Shown here piece after piece: positions 13,091-24,347 of a stretch of 64,000 bases of DNA (position 1 is the stretch's first letter; the number at the start of each line of letters is the position of its first letter). The notes beneath the pieces were generated by a model, which ran no database searches, had not been told where the DNA came from, and was given only the letters and a program-made list of their open reading frames with translations. This DNA comes from Cryptomeria japonica. Taxonomy: Eukaryota > Streptophyta > Pinopsida > Cupressales > Cupressaceae. Made by a program: the position numbers and the translations under genes. The stretch is from NCBI RefSeq assembly GCF_030272615.1, contig NC_081407.1, positions 435,026,730-435,090,729 on the forward strand, written 5' to 3'.

Positions 13091-14496
13091 TTAATTACCA
13101 GAAGAAGGGTTTGCACCCACAAAAGGTGCAAATCCATCCTCAATATTTTCTTCAAGCTTATCATCATATTTCTTCACCCATTTCATCTCCGTCTACTCCT
13201 TTTCCTTATTGATATCAATTCTCCTTGCTGGACCATTTGATTTTTCAATTCTGCTTCTATAATGTCTTGCAATTTGACCCATCTTGTTACAAATATGACA
13301 TACCAGACCATTATGAGGTTTGATTCTATTCATCTTGTTATTTCTAAATCTTTTGCATTCAAAATCTTTGTGTTCATATGTATTGCAAGCATAGCATACT
13401 CCATTGAAAGAATGAACATAAATTAAATTCTTGAATTTATCTCGCATCATCTTGCTTCTACATTAAGTAGCCTTGTGCCGAGACTTGTTACAAGAGTAAC
13501 ATTTGATACTAATAGATTGATTTTTGTTTTGACTTTTGTATTCTCTAGCTCTATGTCCAAATCCATAACATGAAAAATAATTTGTTGCAAGATGTGCATC
13601 CTTGGTCTCCTTGAGATATCTATCTCAGTGCTCTGATTTGCAACATGCCTTAACTACCTCCCATGTATTCATTAAGTGTTGTGGTTGTATCAAGAATTAA
13701 TAGGTCAATTTTTTGGTGCAATAGAAATTGTGTTTCCAACAAGTTGTATTAGAGCCTGGGTCATGGGTTCAAACCCCTCGCTTGTGATCAGGGATACTAT
13801 TGCAAGGTGTGCACCCTTAGTCTCCTTGTATTGTGCAACACAACACTCTATTTTGCGATATGGATTAATTGCCTCTCATTGATTCATTAAATCTCACATT
13901 TTATCGGGTATTAATAGGTCGATCTTTTGGTGTAATGACAATCGTGTTTCCAACATAGTTTTCATTAAAAGAAGAATACCTGATAAGAGCAAAAGGAGCT
14001 CTCTAGGCATCTCTTGTATTTTTTAAGCTTTAGTTTTTTTATTCTTGCTATCTTTAACCTTGTCTTTTCCTTTATCCTTTTTTTAACATTCACCTTCTTC
14101 AAAGCCAACTCCACTCTTGTCTCTAATATGTCTCTAAGACTTCAAAACAAACATCTAGCACTTTGCGGCCACCTTTGAGTTTTAATGCATTGTCAATCTA
14201 TTCTCTTGCATCTTTCAGTTCCTCCATAAGTTTGACAACTTCTTCTTCAAGATTTTCACATTATCTAGTCTTTTCATCAAGATTTGTTTCAAATTCATCG
14301 ATAACCTTCTTTCCTTTATCCAATAGGGTTCTTAAAGAATAAATCTTCTCGGCTACCTTCTTGTGTTTTTCTCTACTATCATCTAGGTCTGCCAAAGCAG
14401 ATCTCAATTTGCCTTCCATGTCAACTACACCATCCACATCATTCCATCCATTCTAATCCATATAATCCATGTCTTTTAATTCTTCTTCAAACTCAA
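13091..14496 (-). pseudogene. Element B ORF1: coiled coil plus four zinc knuckles (Gag-like)
   Basis: On the minus strand, 14440-14160 encodes a heptad-rich coiled coil (VDMEGKLRSALADLDDSREKH, KGKKVIDEFETNLDEKTR). Between 13600 and 13250 four CCHC knuckles follow: YFSCYGFGHRAREYK, CYSCNKSRHKAT-C, CYACNTYEHKDFECK and CHICNKMGQIARHYR. Only the third keeps all four metal ligands. The frame ends at TAA 13091-13093, after SSGN. Stops and shifts break it. Knuckles bind nucleic acid in retroelement Gag, and the coiled coil would support assembly. It lacks the copia N-terminal Gag domain. It is closely similar to ORF1 of element E. Confidence 0.7.
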
Positions 14497-14550
14497 TGTT
14501 CAAAGTCCAAGATCTACCTCAATGGTTAAGATGACTTCTTAAGAACCAAA

Positions 14551-14562
14551 GCTTTAATACCA
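14551..14562 (-). other. Element B primer-binding site (initiator Met tRNA)
   Basis: The minus strand reads TGGTATTAAAGC two bases inside the 5' LTR, matching the plant tRNA-iMet complement TGGTATCAGAGC at 10 of 12 positions. It sets the element's orientation as minus. Confidence 0.75.
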
Positions 14563-15068
14563 ATTGTTGAACACTACCAAAAGCTGAGAGTGGAGCGGAA
14601 TTAGCATTCACAAAAACTTGAACATATTAAGTTATTTGAACAACAAAAACTATCCCAATACATGTGCATGAAAGTAAAAAACACAAAAATCCAAACACTC
14701 TCACAAGAACACCGATATTTTTATGTGGAACACCCAAATAGGGAAAAACCACAGTGAGATTCAACCCACAATATATAATAATTGTCTTACAATGAACAAG
14801 GCTACTTTCCAAACAGATCCTACTTCTTCAGACTTGTAGAATGAGGTGCACAACTTCAAGAAAGATACAAAAGAGTACTTGCACATTTGAAGATCACTTC
14901 TTCGGAGCAAGATACACAATTTCTTTAACAATAAAATAGAAATAGTAGATCGAAGTGTATACAAATAACATCTATTAGAATGCAAATAATAGCTCATAGT
15001 GAATACTCATATGTCTGCTCAATATATCTTTGAATCTTCACACAACTTTTGCATCCACCACTTACACA

Positions 15069-15073
15069 CCATG
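15069..15073. repeat. Target site duplication of element A (CCATG)
   Basis: CCATG at 15069-15073 is repeated at 21735-21739 on the other side of element A. Joining the flanks restores the LTR sequence of B as seen near 10790-10810. Confidence 0.95.
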
Positions 15074-16143
15074 TGTTAGGTCCCAGAGACAACTAAGAGG
15101 GGGGGGGGGGGGGGTGAATCAGTTGTCAAATAAATTCAAACGAAAAACAACTTAACTAAATTTAATGCTTAATACTGGTAAACCAAACTTTATGCCGGTA
15201 GACAGTTTATCAGTTAATTGTAGTACCGATAAAGATTAATGCATGAAACAGAAAGACAATAACATCCACAACAAACAACACCAATGTTTGTATGTGGAAA
15301 CCTTGTAAGGGGAAAAACCACGGTGGGAAACCTTACCCACAATCAGATGATACTACTACAGATAGTATATGTATACAAATGGGGTCTACACATGCAAAAA
15401 GGCCAAGTGCCTAGAGCTAACTGCTCAAACACAAATAGGAGTCACACTGACTACAATTGGATGGTTAAATCCATTAATGGTATACTGCTCGAAATAGCAT
15501 CTTCATATGTTGGATTCAGTACCGGTGTAGTTCTGATGTCTTCAAAAAACCTTGCTTCACCTTCAAATGATGTCTGCGTGTATAGCTCTGCTTATTCTCG
15601 CATATACCTTCTTACAATTCCTTTTCCCAATTGCATACCGATCTTACAAATAAGATCTTACATATATACCATAACCTAAGACCACTTTTAGTAGGTCGGC
15701 TCTAAAAGATATTACAATAAAACAATTACAAGTAAATCAATAACCGATGCAATATCTGATTCAACATGTCGAATTAATGCATTTACAACAATAATAAATC
15801 ATCTCCAAAGTGTGTTGTGTTGATCTGGAATAGATAAGCCTACCGGTGCATAACCTAGACCTATTTGCCCGTAACAACAAATATGCAAACGCGAACATAC
15901 CAATGAACAAATCTCCAAGACAAAGTGTCCAAATGATGTCTTCAACATAACCAAGTGTTGTTCATGTTATTCCAAGTGCCGATGAATAATATATCCTACC
16001 GGTGTGCTAGATACCGGTGACTGTGCATAAGTCACTTGCTTGCCGGTGAACATTGCCAATTCTCCAAAGTGCCAGAGTTGATAAGTGTCAATGGCTGTTG
16101 ACATCAATGACAAAACTATATCAACATAACCAAAATACCAACA
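15074..16143 (-). mobile_element. Element A (Ty1/copia), left (3') LTR
   Basis: This LTR of about 1,070 bp starts TGTTAGGTCC and ends AATACCAACA. Next to it at 16144-16155 the minus strand reads AAAGGGGGAGAT, the polypurine tract that primes plus-strand DNA. A run of 17 G lies at about 15098-15114, against 7 G in the other LTR. By eye the two LTRs are roughly 94% identical over the first 190 bases, so the insertion is not recent. The hairpin pair is at 15293-15340. Confidence 0.93.
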
Positions 16144-16519
16144 ATCTCCCCCTTTGGCATTGATGGCAACACAAGATGGAAAAACATCAAAGTGCCAAGA
16201 CAGAAATGCCAGATACCAAAAACCAACAATCTCCCAAAAGAGATCATAACCAGAAATCAAAATTCAGATATAGAGAGTAATCAATCTCTCCCAAAGTAAC
16301 AATCTCTCCCCCTGAGAGTAATATGTGTTTTCCTTGTGTTTTTTCATATCAATCTCTCCCCCTTTGACATCAAATGCCAAAGTTACTACAAAACCAAGTT
16401 CAAATACAAAAAACCAACCAATTCAGTATACCAACTACTTCCCCTGAGAAGTAGCTCTCATCATCAAAGCCAGAGTAAAATATTTCTCTGTTAATTTTGT
16501 CGGTTGATGACAAATATCA

Positions 16520-18347
16520 ATTGTCTAAGTCTCTATCGATGGGGGTATGACCCCAAGCTAATCTCTGAGATATTCAAAAGTCTCCTTAGGCAAAGGCTTA
16601 GTGAAAATATCTGCAATCTGCTCTTTAGTATTCACATAAACCAATTTTACTTCTTTTGCTTCAACATTCTCTTTCAGAATATTCAATTTGATAGAAACAT
16701 GTTTAGTTTTAGAATGTAGTACCATATTCTTAGATATATCAATTGTTGCAGTGTTATCACAATAGATAGTTATAGGTTCCTTGCATTTTACCTTTATGTC
16801 CTTCAACATTTGCTTAAGCCATAATACCTGTGTACAGTTAGTTGTTGCTGCAACATATTCTGATTTTGTTGTTGATAAAGATGTGCAACTTTGTTTCTTA
16901 CTCAATCAAGAAATTAATCTGCTGCCAAGAAAAAATGCTTCGTGGGTGGTGCTTTTTCTGTCATCCACATCTCCTGCCCAATTTGCATCTGTGTATGCAC
17001 ATAATTCAAAGTTTTCATCTCTAGGATACCATAAACCAAGATTTGTAGTGCCTTGTAAATATCGGAAAATTCTTTTTACTGCTGATTCATGATTTTCTTT
17101 AGGATTACTCTAAAATCTTGAAACAATACATATTGCATTCATAATATCAGGTCTTGTTTGTGTCAAATACAGTAAACCTCCTATCATAGATTTGTACCTA
17201 GTCAGATTAACAGGTGTAGATTCATCCCTTAGTGATAATTTGTCATTTGTAGTCATAGGTGTGCTTACCGATTTAGAGTTCTCCATCCCAAATTTCTTTA
17301 GTAACTCCTTCAAATACTTGGATTGACTCAAGAATATACCTTTATCAGTCTGTGAAATCTGCAATCCTAAAAATAATTTTATCTCTCCAATCATAGACAT
17401 TTCAAATTCTTGTTGCATTTCAATAGAAAAGTATTTACATAATCCATCTTCTCCTCCAAAGATTATATCATCAACAAAAAATTCTATAACCAAGATGTCA
17501 TCATTAGTCACTTAATAGTATAAGTTGATGTCAGCATTAACTTTAGAAAAACCAATCTTTCATACCAAGCTCTTGGAGATTGCTTCAACCCATACAAAGC
17601 TTTCCTTAACCTGCAAATCATATCTTTGTTATTTGTCCAAGAAAATCCATCAGGTTGTTCAATGTAAACTTCTTCTTCAAGATCTCCATTCAGAAATGCA
17701 TATTTAATATCTATTTGATATACTTTGTAGTTCTTGTGTGCTGCAAAAGCCAAGAATAATCTGACTACCTCAATTCTAGCTACCGGTGCAAAGGTTTCAT
17801 TATAATCAATTCCTTCTTTCTAAGAACATCCATTACACACTAATCTTGCTTTATTTTTGATTACCTTACCATCTTCATTAAGTTTGTTTCTAAATACCCA
17901 TTTTGTTCCAATCACATTTTTGTCTTTAGGTCGTGGAACTAATGTCAATGTGTTATTCTTTTCAATCTGTTCTAATTCCTCTTCCATAGCTTTAATCCAG
18001 TGCTTATCTTCACATGCCTCATTAATTGATGATGGTTAAATTTGAGAAATAAGACATACCTCTTCATTTTCCAGTCTTCCTCTTGTCATAACTCCTTGAT
18101 ACTTGTTCCCAATTATCTGATTTTCAGAGTGGTTCAATCTTACATACCTGGGTGTCTTCATTTGCTGCAATTCCTCAATTACAGTGGAATTTTTAGATGA
18201 TACCGGTGTAACTGGATCTTCATTCTATACCAGTGGGTTCAATGTAGGTTCATTTGTCAGTATCTCTATTGTCGATTCAGAGTCTATATACCTTAAAGTT
18301 CCTCTAAATTGTTCGTCAATCTTCACATTTGTACTCTCAACAATTTT
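16520..18347 (-). pseudogene. Element A pol: reverse transcriptase and RNase H
   Basis: This minus-strand region continues the polyprotein after the stop at 18348. RT landmarks: HWIKAMEEELEQIEKNNT (about 17990), [17 protein letters not shown] (about 17900), AFLNGDLEEEVYIEQP (about 17700), LYGLKQSPRAWYERL (about 17570) and the catalytic FVDDIIFGG (about 17480). RNase H follows (KKQSCTSLSTTKSEYVAA about 16890; TKEQIADIFTKPLPKETFEYL about 16620-16560). Stops near 18035 and 17820, a deletion with frameshift between the fingers and the active site (about 17570-17510) and a stop near 17110 kill it. The aspartate pair of the RT active site is intact. Confidence 0.9.
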
Positions 18348-20252
18348 CTACAATCTTTTGTTAAAACATCTATATGCTTTGCTCTTAGATGAATAACCAA
18401 GAAATATTCCTTCATCACTTCTAGGATCAAATTTGCCAATATACTCATCTCTTATGATATAGCATTTACTTCCAAATATTCTGAAATATTTAAGAGTAGG
18501 AGTAATACCAAACCATAGTTCATGAGGTGTCTTACCAGTTTCTCCTTTGATGTGAACTTTGTTGAACGTATAGACTGTTGCACTTACTACCTCTCTCCAA
18601 TACACATGTGGTAGATTTGCTTCTGATAACATACTTCTAGCTGCATCCAAGATAGTTTTGTTTTTCCTCTCTACAACTCCATTCTGTTGTGGTGTCCAGG
18701 GTGCTGATAACTGTCTTCTGATTCCATTCACTTCACATAATGCATTAAATTCTTTAGATGTAAATTCACCTCCTTGATCTGATCTCAAACATTTGATTTT
18801 CTTACCAGTTTCATTTTCTACCATTGTTTTGAATAGTTTGAACTTCCCAAGTGCTTCTGATTTTTCTTTGAGAAAAGTAACCCAACACATTCTAGAATAG
18901 TCATCAATGATTAGCATGATATATCTATCACCTTGTTTTTTTGGAATTAAGTCAAGAGAATTATTGGATTTTTTTGGAATACTTTTAAAAGATGCTCTAA
19001 CTTGTTTTCCAAATTGACATTCCTTACATACTGGATTGTGAGGTTTGACAATCTTAGGTAAGTCTCTAACTGCCTTAGTAGTACTGATTTTTACCATGCA
19101 ATCAAAATTTACATGACAGTGTCTCTTATGCCATAGCCAACTTTCTTCAATATGTGCAATCAAGCATGTCTTTTCATTGTTATTCAAATGAAACATGTTA
19201 CCTCTAGTTTGATTACCGGTTGCAATTTCCAAACCAGTTATGTTCATAATTTTGCATTTTCCATTCTTGAATTGTAACTGAAATCCTTTTTCAACTAATT
19301 GACCAACACTCAAAAGATTATGCTTTAAACCTTCTACATAGTAAACATTGTCAGTATTATGCTTACCATCAAGAGATATAGTACCTTTTCCTTTGATCAA
19401 ATAAGCTTTATCATCTCCAAATCTTACTAGACCTCCATTATATTCCTGAAAGTTGAAGAATTTACCTTTATCGCCACTCATGTGATGTGAACATCCTAAA
19501 TCAATGATCCATTCATCCTTAACTTCAATTTTAGCTGCCAGGGCCAGCTCTATCGGTTGAACAATAGGTGTCGGTTGATCTTCTGTTATAGCAAGAAAAA
19601 CCCATCCATTGTCTACCGGATCCTCATTAGAATCATCAGTGACTCCTTCATCAGCAAGATAACAAGATTTATCTTTATTCTTCTTAAATCTATATCTTTG
19701 ATATTCAGGGTTAGGCTTGTATGTTCTTCTAGCTTCTTCTCTTAGTCTAGCATGTCTATCAGGACATCTCGAAGCCATATGACCAATCTTATTACAGTTA
19801 AAACATTTAAAGGGTGCTTTACCTTCATACTTACTTCCAACTGGACCTTTAGGCATTTTCCTTGCAAATAGTGCTTCAAGTTCTTCATTTTCTCTCCTAC
19901 TTTCTTCAAGTTCTCTTGCATAAAAGGCTTTCCAATCAGATTTGTCAAATGATGGTGCAGATGATGTTGATGCCTTAAAAGCTAAATCTGTCTTTATAGT
20001 AGCAACAAGACCAAATTCTTCAATTTCAAAAGCTGAAAGTTTTCCAATCAATGTATCCCTAGTTACTGATGTATTAGGCATTGTTCTTAATTCATTGATA
20101 TCAGTAACTTTCATTTTGTATGCTGGTGGCAATCCTCTTAAAACTTTTGAAACAATTTCATCTTCACTTAAGGTTCCTCCACAATATTTAATACCCAAAA
20201 CAATTTTATTTACTCTTTCCATAAAAGCAGAAATCCTTTCATCTTCTTCCAT
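18348..20252 (-). pseudogene. Element A Gag C-terminus, protease and integrase (634-codon open frame)
   Basis: This is the longest open frame in the window. In order it holds the Gag helical region (residues 1-150), a zinc knuckle CFNCNKIGHMASRC (about 148-161), a protease motif IIDLGCSHHM (about 253) in which the catalytic D-S-G has become D-L-G, the GAG-pre-integrase domain (WHKRH...CKECQFGKQ, about 375-420), and integrase (IIDDYSR about 448; RSDQGGEF about 490; WTPQQNGVVERKN about 517-530). About 14 residues that normally hold HTD, the first catalytic aspartate of integrase, are missing in frame near residue 432. It ends in a stop at 18348, ahead of RT. Confidence 0.93.
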
Positions 20253-20619
20253 TTTTTAGATTTTCATATCTGACCCAGAAGCTTTCAAGTTTTGCAATTT
20301 TGACTGTGGAATCTCCTTCATTCAATGTTTCCAAATGATCCCAAATAGCTTTAGTAGTAGACATATCTGATAATCCCATGATTTGTTGATCTGATAATGC
20401 GCTCAAAAGTGCTTCCCTTGCTTTGCAATCATTTTCTTCATCTTTTCCTAAGGTAGGTGGATTAGGCTGACTGGGAGTAGGAGAAGTATAGCCATTCTTT
20501 GTAACTTCCCAGATGTCCTTTCCAATGCAATTTAGATGTGTCTCCATTCTGATCTTCCATATGCCATAGTTGGTTCCATCAAGTTTAGGACTGTCCTTCC
20601 TGAAATAGTTAGTAGACAT
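20239..20619 (-). pseudogene. Element A Gag N-terminus (UBN2-type)
   Basis: The 126-codon frame starts MSTNYFRKDSPKLDGTNY about 45 bases after the primer site. It carries the LDGTNY-x-W-x-x-R-METHL signature of the copia Gag N-terminal (UBN2-type) domain, and AIWDHLETLNEG near residue 92. A one-base change in a G/A-rich run near 20250 shifts it out of frame with the next segment, where the same protein resumes at once (MEEDERISAF). Gag forms the virus-like particle. Confidence 0.9.
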
Positions 20620-20661
20620 TAGATCTCCTCAAGCTGTTAAACTTTTGCAAAAGAGGACTAA

Positions 20662-20673
20662 GCTCTGATACCA
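20662..20673 (-). other. Element A primer-binding site (initiator Met tRNA)
   Basis: The minus strand reads TGGTATCAGAGC, a perfect match to the usual plant tRNA-iMet primer site, two bases inside the 5' LTR. Confidence 0.93.
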
Positions 20674-20675
20674 AT

Positions 20676-21734
20676 TGTTAGGTCCTAGAGACAACTAAGA
20701 GGGGGGGTGAATCAATTGTCAAATAAATTCAAACCCAAAACAACTTAACTAAACTTAATGCTTAATACCGGTAAACCAAACTTTATGTCAATAGACATTT
20801 TATCAGTTAATTGAAGTACTAGTAAAGATTAATGCATGAAACAGAAAGATAATAACATCCACAACACATAACACCAATGTTTGTACATGGAAACCCTGTA
20901 AGGGGAAAAACCACGGTGGGAAACCTTACCCACAATCAGATGATACTACTGTAGATAGTATGTGTATACAAATGGGGTCTGCACATGCAGAAAGGCCAAG
21001 CGCCTAGAGCTCACTACTCAAACACAAATAGGAGTCAAATTGACTACAATTGGGTGGTTAAATCCAATAATGATGTACTGCTCAAAATAACATCTTCATA
21101 TGCTGGTTTCAGTACCAGTGTAGTTCTGATATGTCTTCAAAAAACATAGATTCACCTTCAAATGATGTCTACGTGTATAGCTCTTCTTATTTTCACATAT
21201 ACCTTCTTACAATTCATTTTTCCAATCGCATACCAATCTTACAAATAAGATCTTACATATATACCATAACCTAAGACCAATTTTAGTAGGTCGGCTCTAA
21301 AAGATATTACAATAAAACAATTACAAGTAAATCAATAACCAATGCAATATCCGATTCAACATGTCGGCTTAATTCATTTACAACAATAATGAATCATCTC
21401 CAAAGCGTGTTGTGCTGATCTGGAATAGATAAGCGTGTCAGTGCATAACTTGGACCTATTTGCCGATAACCACAAATATGCAAACATGAACATACCAATG
21501 AACAAATCTCCAAGACAAAGTGTCCAAACGATGTCTTCAACATAACCAAGTGTTTTTCATGTTATTCCAAGTGTCGGTGAACAATATATCCTACCTGTGT
21601 GCCAAATACCAGTGACTATGCATAAGTCGCTTGTCGGTGAACATTGCCAATTCTCCAAAGTGCCAGAGTTGATAAGTGTTAATAGGTGTTGACATCAATG
21701 ACAAAACCATATCAACATAACCAAAATACCAACA
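20676..21734 (-). mobile_element. Element A, right (5') LTR
   Basis: This LTR of about 1,059 bp runs from TGTTAGGTCC to AATACCAACA. It pairs with 15074-16143 and gives a 6.66-kb element. The hairpin pair lies at 20886-20933 and AGAGGGGGGGTGAATCA at about 20699-20713. The CCATG duplication follows. Confidence 0.93.
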
Positions 21735-22466
21735 CCATGTCATCTCGCATCCATACTTGTCTCATATAATGCACTCTCATATATCCATCACTGACATGGC
21801 CTATTTTTACAATATATATTATATGAATTAGATCCAAAAATAAACTTCAATAGGTCAGCCGAGGTAATATGAAACATATACATAGCATCACCCCAAAAAT
21901 ACATCATCTAGAAGGTATAAGAAACATGTGAGGGTTCACACCAAGTTGGCACACCTTCCAAATAATACCAAAAACCTTTATGCACAACCACTTAGACCAA
22001 TATGCACAAACCGGTACAACACTTGATTTGTTAAAATTATATTGTCTTAAATTATAGACCTAAAATAAAATGGTTCATCCCCAAAAAACATAACTTCTTG
22101 TTCTGAAACATAGTCATGATACACAAAGTAATCCAAATGGACAACATGATCATCAAACATATATCTGGTACAAACATTCATTTTGGACCATAAATATTTT
22201 CACTAAAGTAGACACAAAAGAGAATAGAAATATTTCCAAACTAGATAAGGAATATCAAACTTCTGGAAACATATTAAATCATCACCTTACTTCATTTCAT
22301 CAATATAACATGAATCCACAATTATTTTTATAAGATAAAAAAAAAAAAAACATCCTAACCAATAACCTGATACACAATGCAGTAGCTGAACATATATACA
22401 TATATCTGGATCACAAGAAACAAAGGTTTGACATCAATGACAACAATGACATCCATATGTGCAACA

Positions 22467-22693
22467 TAATTCCTATTAAAGTCATTTTTATGGTGTGTTT
22501 TTTTAAGATATCTAAAAAAAGATTAAGTAGATGGAGCCAAATCACTAGCTTGATGTTGTCTTTTAAAATGTCTTGAGTAAAAGAAAGAAGTCATGGATGA
22601 AGCAAAACGATAGTTGGATGATCCATGATATATTCACTTCAATGTTAGTCTTAATAATGGTAAATAAATAAAGACATATGTTGTAGATAAGTT
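22467..22693. other. Short unassigned stretch between elements B and H
   Basis: About 230 bases of AT-rich DNA lie between the end of B and the target duplication of H. No coding or repeat signal is seen. Confidence 0.4.
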
Positions 22694-22698
22694 TCACA
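22694..22698. repeat. Probable target site duplication of element H (TCACA)
   Basis: TCACA here recurs at 58022-58026, immediately after the right LTR of H. The left LTR start does not have the usual TG, so the call is less sure than for the inner elements. Confidence 0.6.
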
Positions 22699-23166
22699 AG
22701 TTAATATAATTGTTGAATTTTTGTTAGCTAGGGAAGATTTTGTAATAGTAGGTTACTTGTGAGTCTCATGCTTTTCTTTATTTTTTTATTTTTTAAAGTT
22801 GTCATATGTGTCATTTTTTGTGCTAACTATGAACTGGATAGTCCTATTTTGCATTATTTTCTCCTTTTTGGGGAGAGTTTTTAGTTCTTTTTGGTGGTGA
22901 GAAATACTTAGGCAAAGAAGGTGTTTTATTGGCTAGTAAATGATGCACTAATGGGTGGTTTTTAATATCAAATAATTCTCTATTTGTGTTGTTGTGATTC
23001 CAAATTAGTTTTCCTTATGTATGCTAAAAATAATAACCATGGATTTTGTTTTGATTAGAATGTTTAGTTGTTTTTTTTAACAGTAGAGAGTGTTATGAGG
23101 TTCTTACAAAGGAGCTAAGAAACATTTTTCAAGTTTTGTTTATAGAGGGTAGAGGTCTAATTGATA
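22699..23166 (+). mobile_element. Element H (Ty3/gypsy), left (5') LTR
   Basis: About 468 bp that align with 55721-55988 and 57807-58021. Shared blocks include GGAAGATTTT, CTCATGCTTTTC, TTCTTTTTGGTGGTGAG, TTTTCCTTATGTA and TTTGATTAGAATGTTTAG. The start is set by the TCACA duplication, the end by the primer site that follows at 23174. H is the outermost element of the 35-kb nest. Confidence 0.7.
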
Positions 23167-23173
23167 TTATTTT

Positions 23174-23185
23174 TGGTATTAGAAC
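23174..23185 (+). other. Element H primer-binding site (initiator Met tRNA)
   Basis: TGGTATTAGAAC matches TGGTATCAGAGC at 10 of 12 positions and lies seven bases after the LTR end. It shows plus orientation. Confidence 0.7.
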
Positions 23186-23193
23186 AATCTACA

Positions 23194-24342
23194 ATGATCG
23201 AGAGGGTAGTCTATGACAATTGGGGGGAAAAGGGCGAGAGGAATGTAGGCCCTCAAAGGAACAATGGTAAAAAAATTTCAAGATTAGAGAGCCATGAGGA
23301 AAGATTAAAATTGGAAGAGACTAAAGAGGAACTAGATAACTTGGAGAATGCTTCTAGGATATCATATCCTATAGAGAGGATTATTGAGGCATGCCGAAAC
23401 AAAGTTCCAAGATAAAGGTTGATATTTCTGAATTTTAAGGTGAGCTCAACCCAAATGCATTTGTAGATTAGCTCCAATAATTGGGGAAGCACTTTGAGAT
23501 AGAAGGCATAGATGAAGATGATCCAAAAAAGAGTAAATTTGTTTGCCTCTAAGTTGAAATCATATGTCACCCTATGGTGGGAAAATGTGTAGAGCTCAAG
23601 AATAAGATAGGGAAAAGATAAATTTTGAATTTGTCCTAAGATATTGAAACACATAAAAGCCTATTTTTTGCCCTTAGATCACCAAAAAAAATCTTATAAG
23701 AATTTTAGAATTTAAAACAAATGGACCAGTCAATGCATATTTATACTAAACAATTTATGAGGTTTCAGATTCAAATAGATATCCAAGAGAGTGAAGGAAA
23801 AGAAACAACCTAGTATGTAAATGATCTCAAATTTCAACTTAAAGATGAGATTGCATTGGTGAAAATTCCTATTATAGATTAGGCATAAAAATATACCTTA
23901 AAGGCTAAGGAGAAACTAAATGGGATAATTAAAATAACATGTAAAAGGGGTGAAAGCTATCAAATTAAAGGGAAAGAGGTTACTTTAGAACCTACCATGA
24001 GTGAAGATCTAGAGGAAGGAAAGAATGTGAAGGTTGACTTTAGAGGAAGGGGAAGCTTTGGAGATAGAGGACATGGAAAACCTCTATCAAGGGAGTCAAA
24101 GCTCTTGAAGTGTTTTATTTGTAATGCAATCCACAAGGCTATAGATTGCCCTCAAAACATGAAAAGGGTGATGGTTGCCCAAGAAGAAGAAAAACCTTGG
24201 TTAGAATAAGTTGAGGCTAAATTAGGGGAGAGCCTAATACTAAGAAGAAACTTAATATTTGGGGACAAGGAAGTTCCTGAAGTTGATTGGAAGAGGAAAA
24301 GTGTCTTTTGAACAAAATGCAAATGTAAGGACAAGGTATGTA
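23194..24342 (+). pseudogene. Element H Gag (Ty3/gypsy) with zinc knuckle
   Basis: The plus strand encodes a Retrotrans_gag-type domain: LNPNAFVD and HFEIEGIDEDDPKKSKFV (about 23445-23540), then LKSYVTLWWENV (about 23555-23590), and after degraded helices FLPLDHQKN-like and YLYTIYEVSDSNRYPRE-like sequence. A knuckle CFICNAIHKAIDC lies near 24112-24150, with one residue fewer than CX2CX4HX4C. Several stops and shifts break it. Open pieces are at 23161-23415 and 23997-24209. The frame runs up to the insertion of E at 24348 and resumes at 54741. Confidence 0.75.
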
Positions 24343-24347
24343 AGGTG
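24343..24347. repeat. Target site duplication of element E (AGGTG)
   Basis: AGGTG at 24343-24347 is repeated at 54736-54740, 30 kb away. It brackets everything inserted into H, and joining the flanks brings the H protease motif next to its Gag. Confidence 0.95.

Larger units (their letters stand above)
14565..22466 (-). mobile_element. Element B, right (5') LTR, split by copia element A
   Basis: The LTR begins TGTTGAACACTACC at 14565 and ends ATGTGCAACA at 22466. It is interrupted at 15073 by element A (15074-21734 plus one copy of CCATG), so the LTR proper is 14565-15073 joined to 21740-22466, about 1.24 kb. It is related to the LTR of element E, which also starts TGTTGAACACTAC. The conserved hairpin pair lies at 14724-14769. 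B as a whole is about 5.3 kb without A. Confidence 0.8.

Noticed and set aside
15098-15114. Poly(G) run as a telomeric or G-quadruplex element
   Set aside because: A single homopolymer inside an LTR motif whose partner has 7 G; simple slippage explains it.
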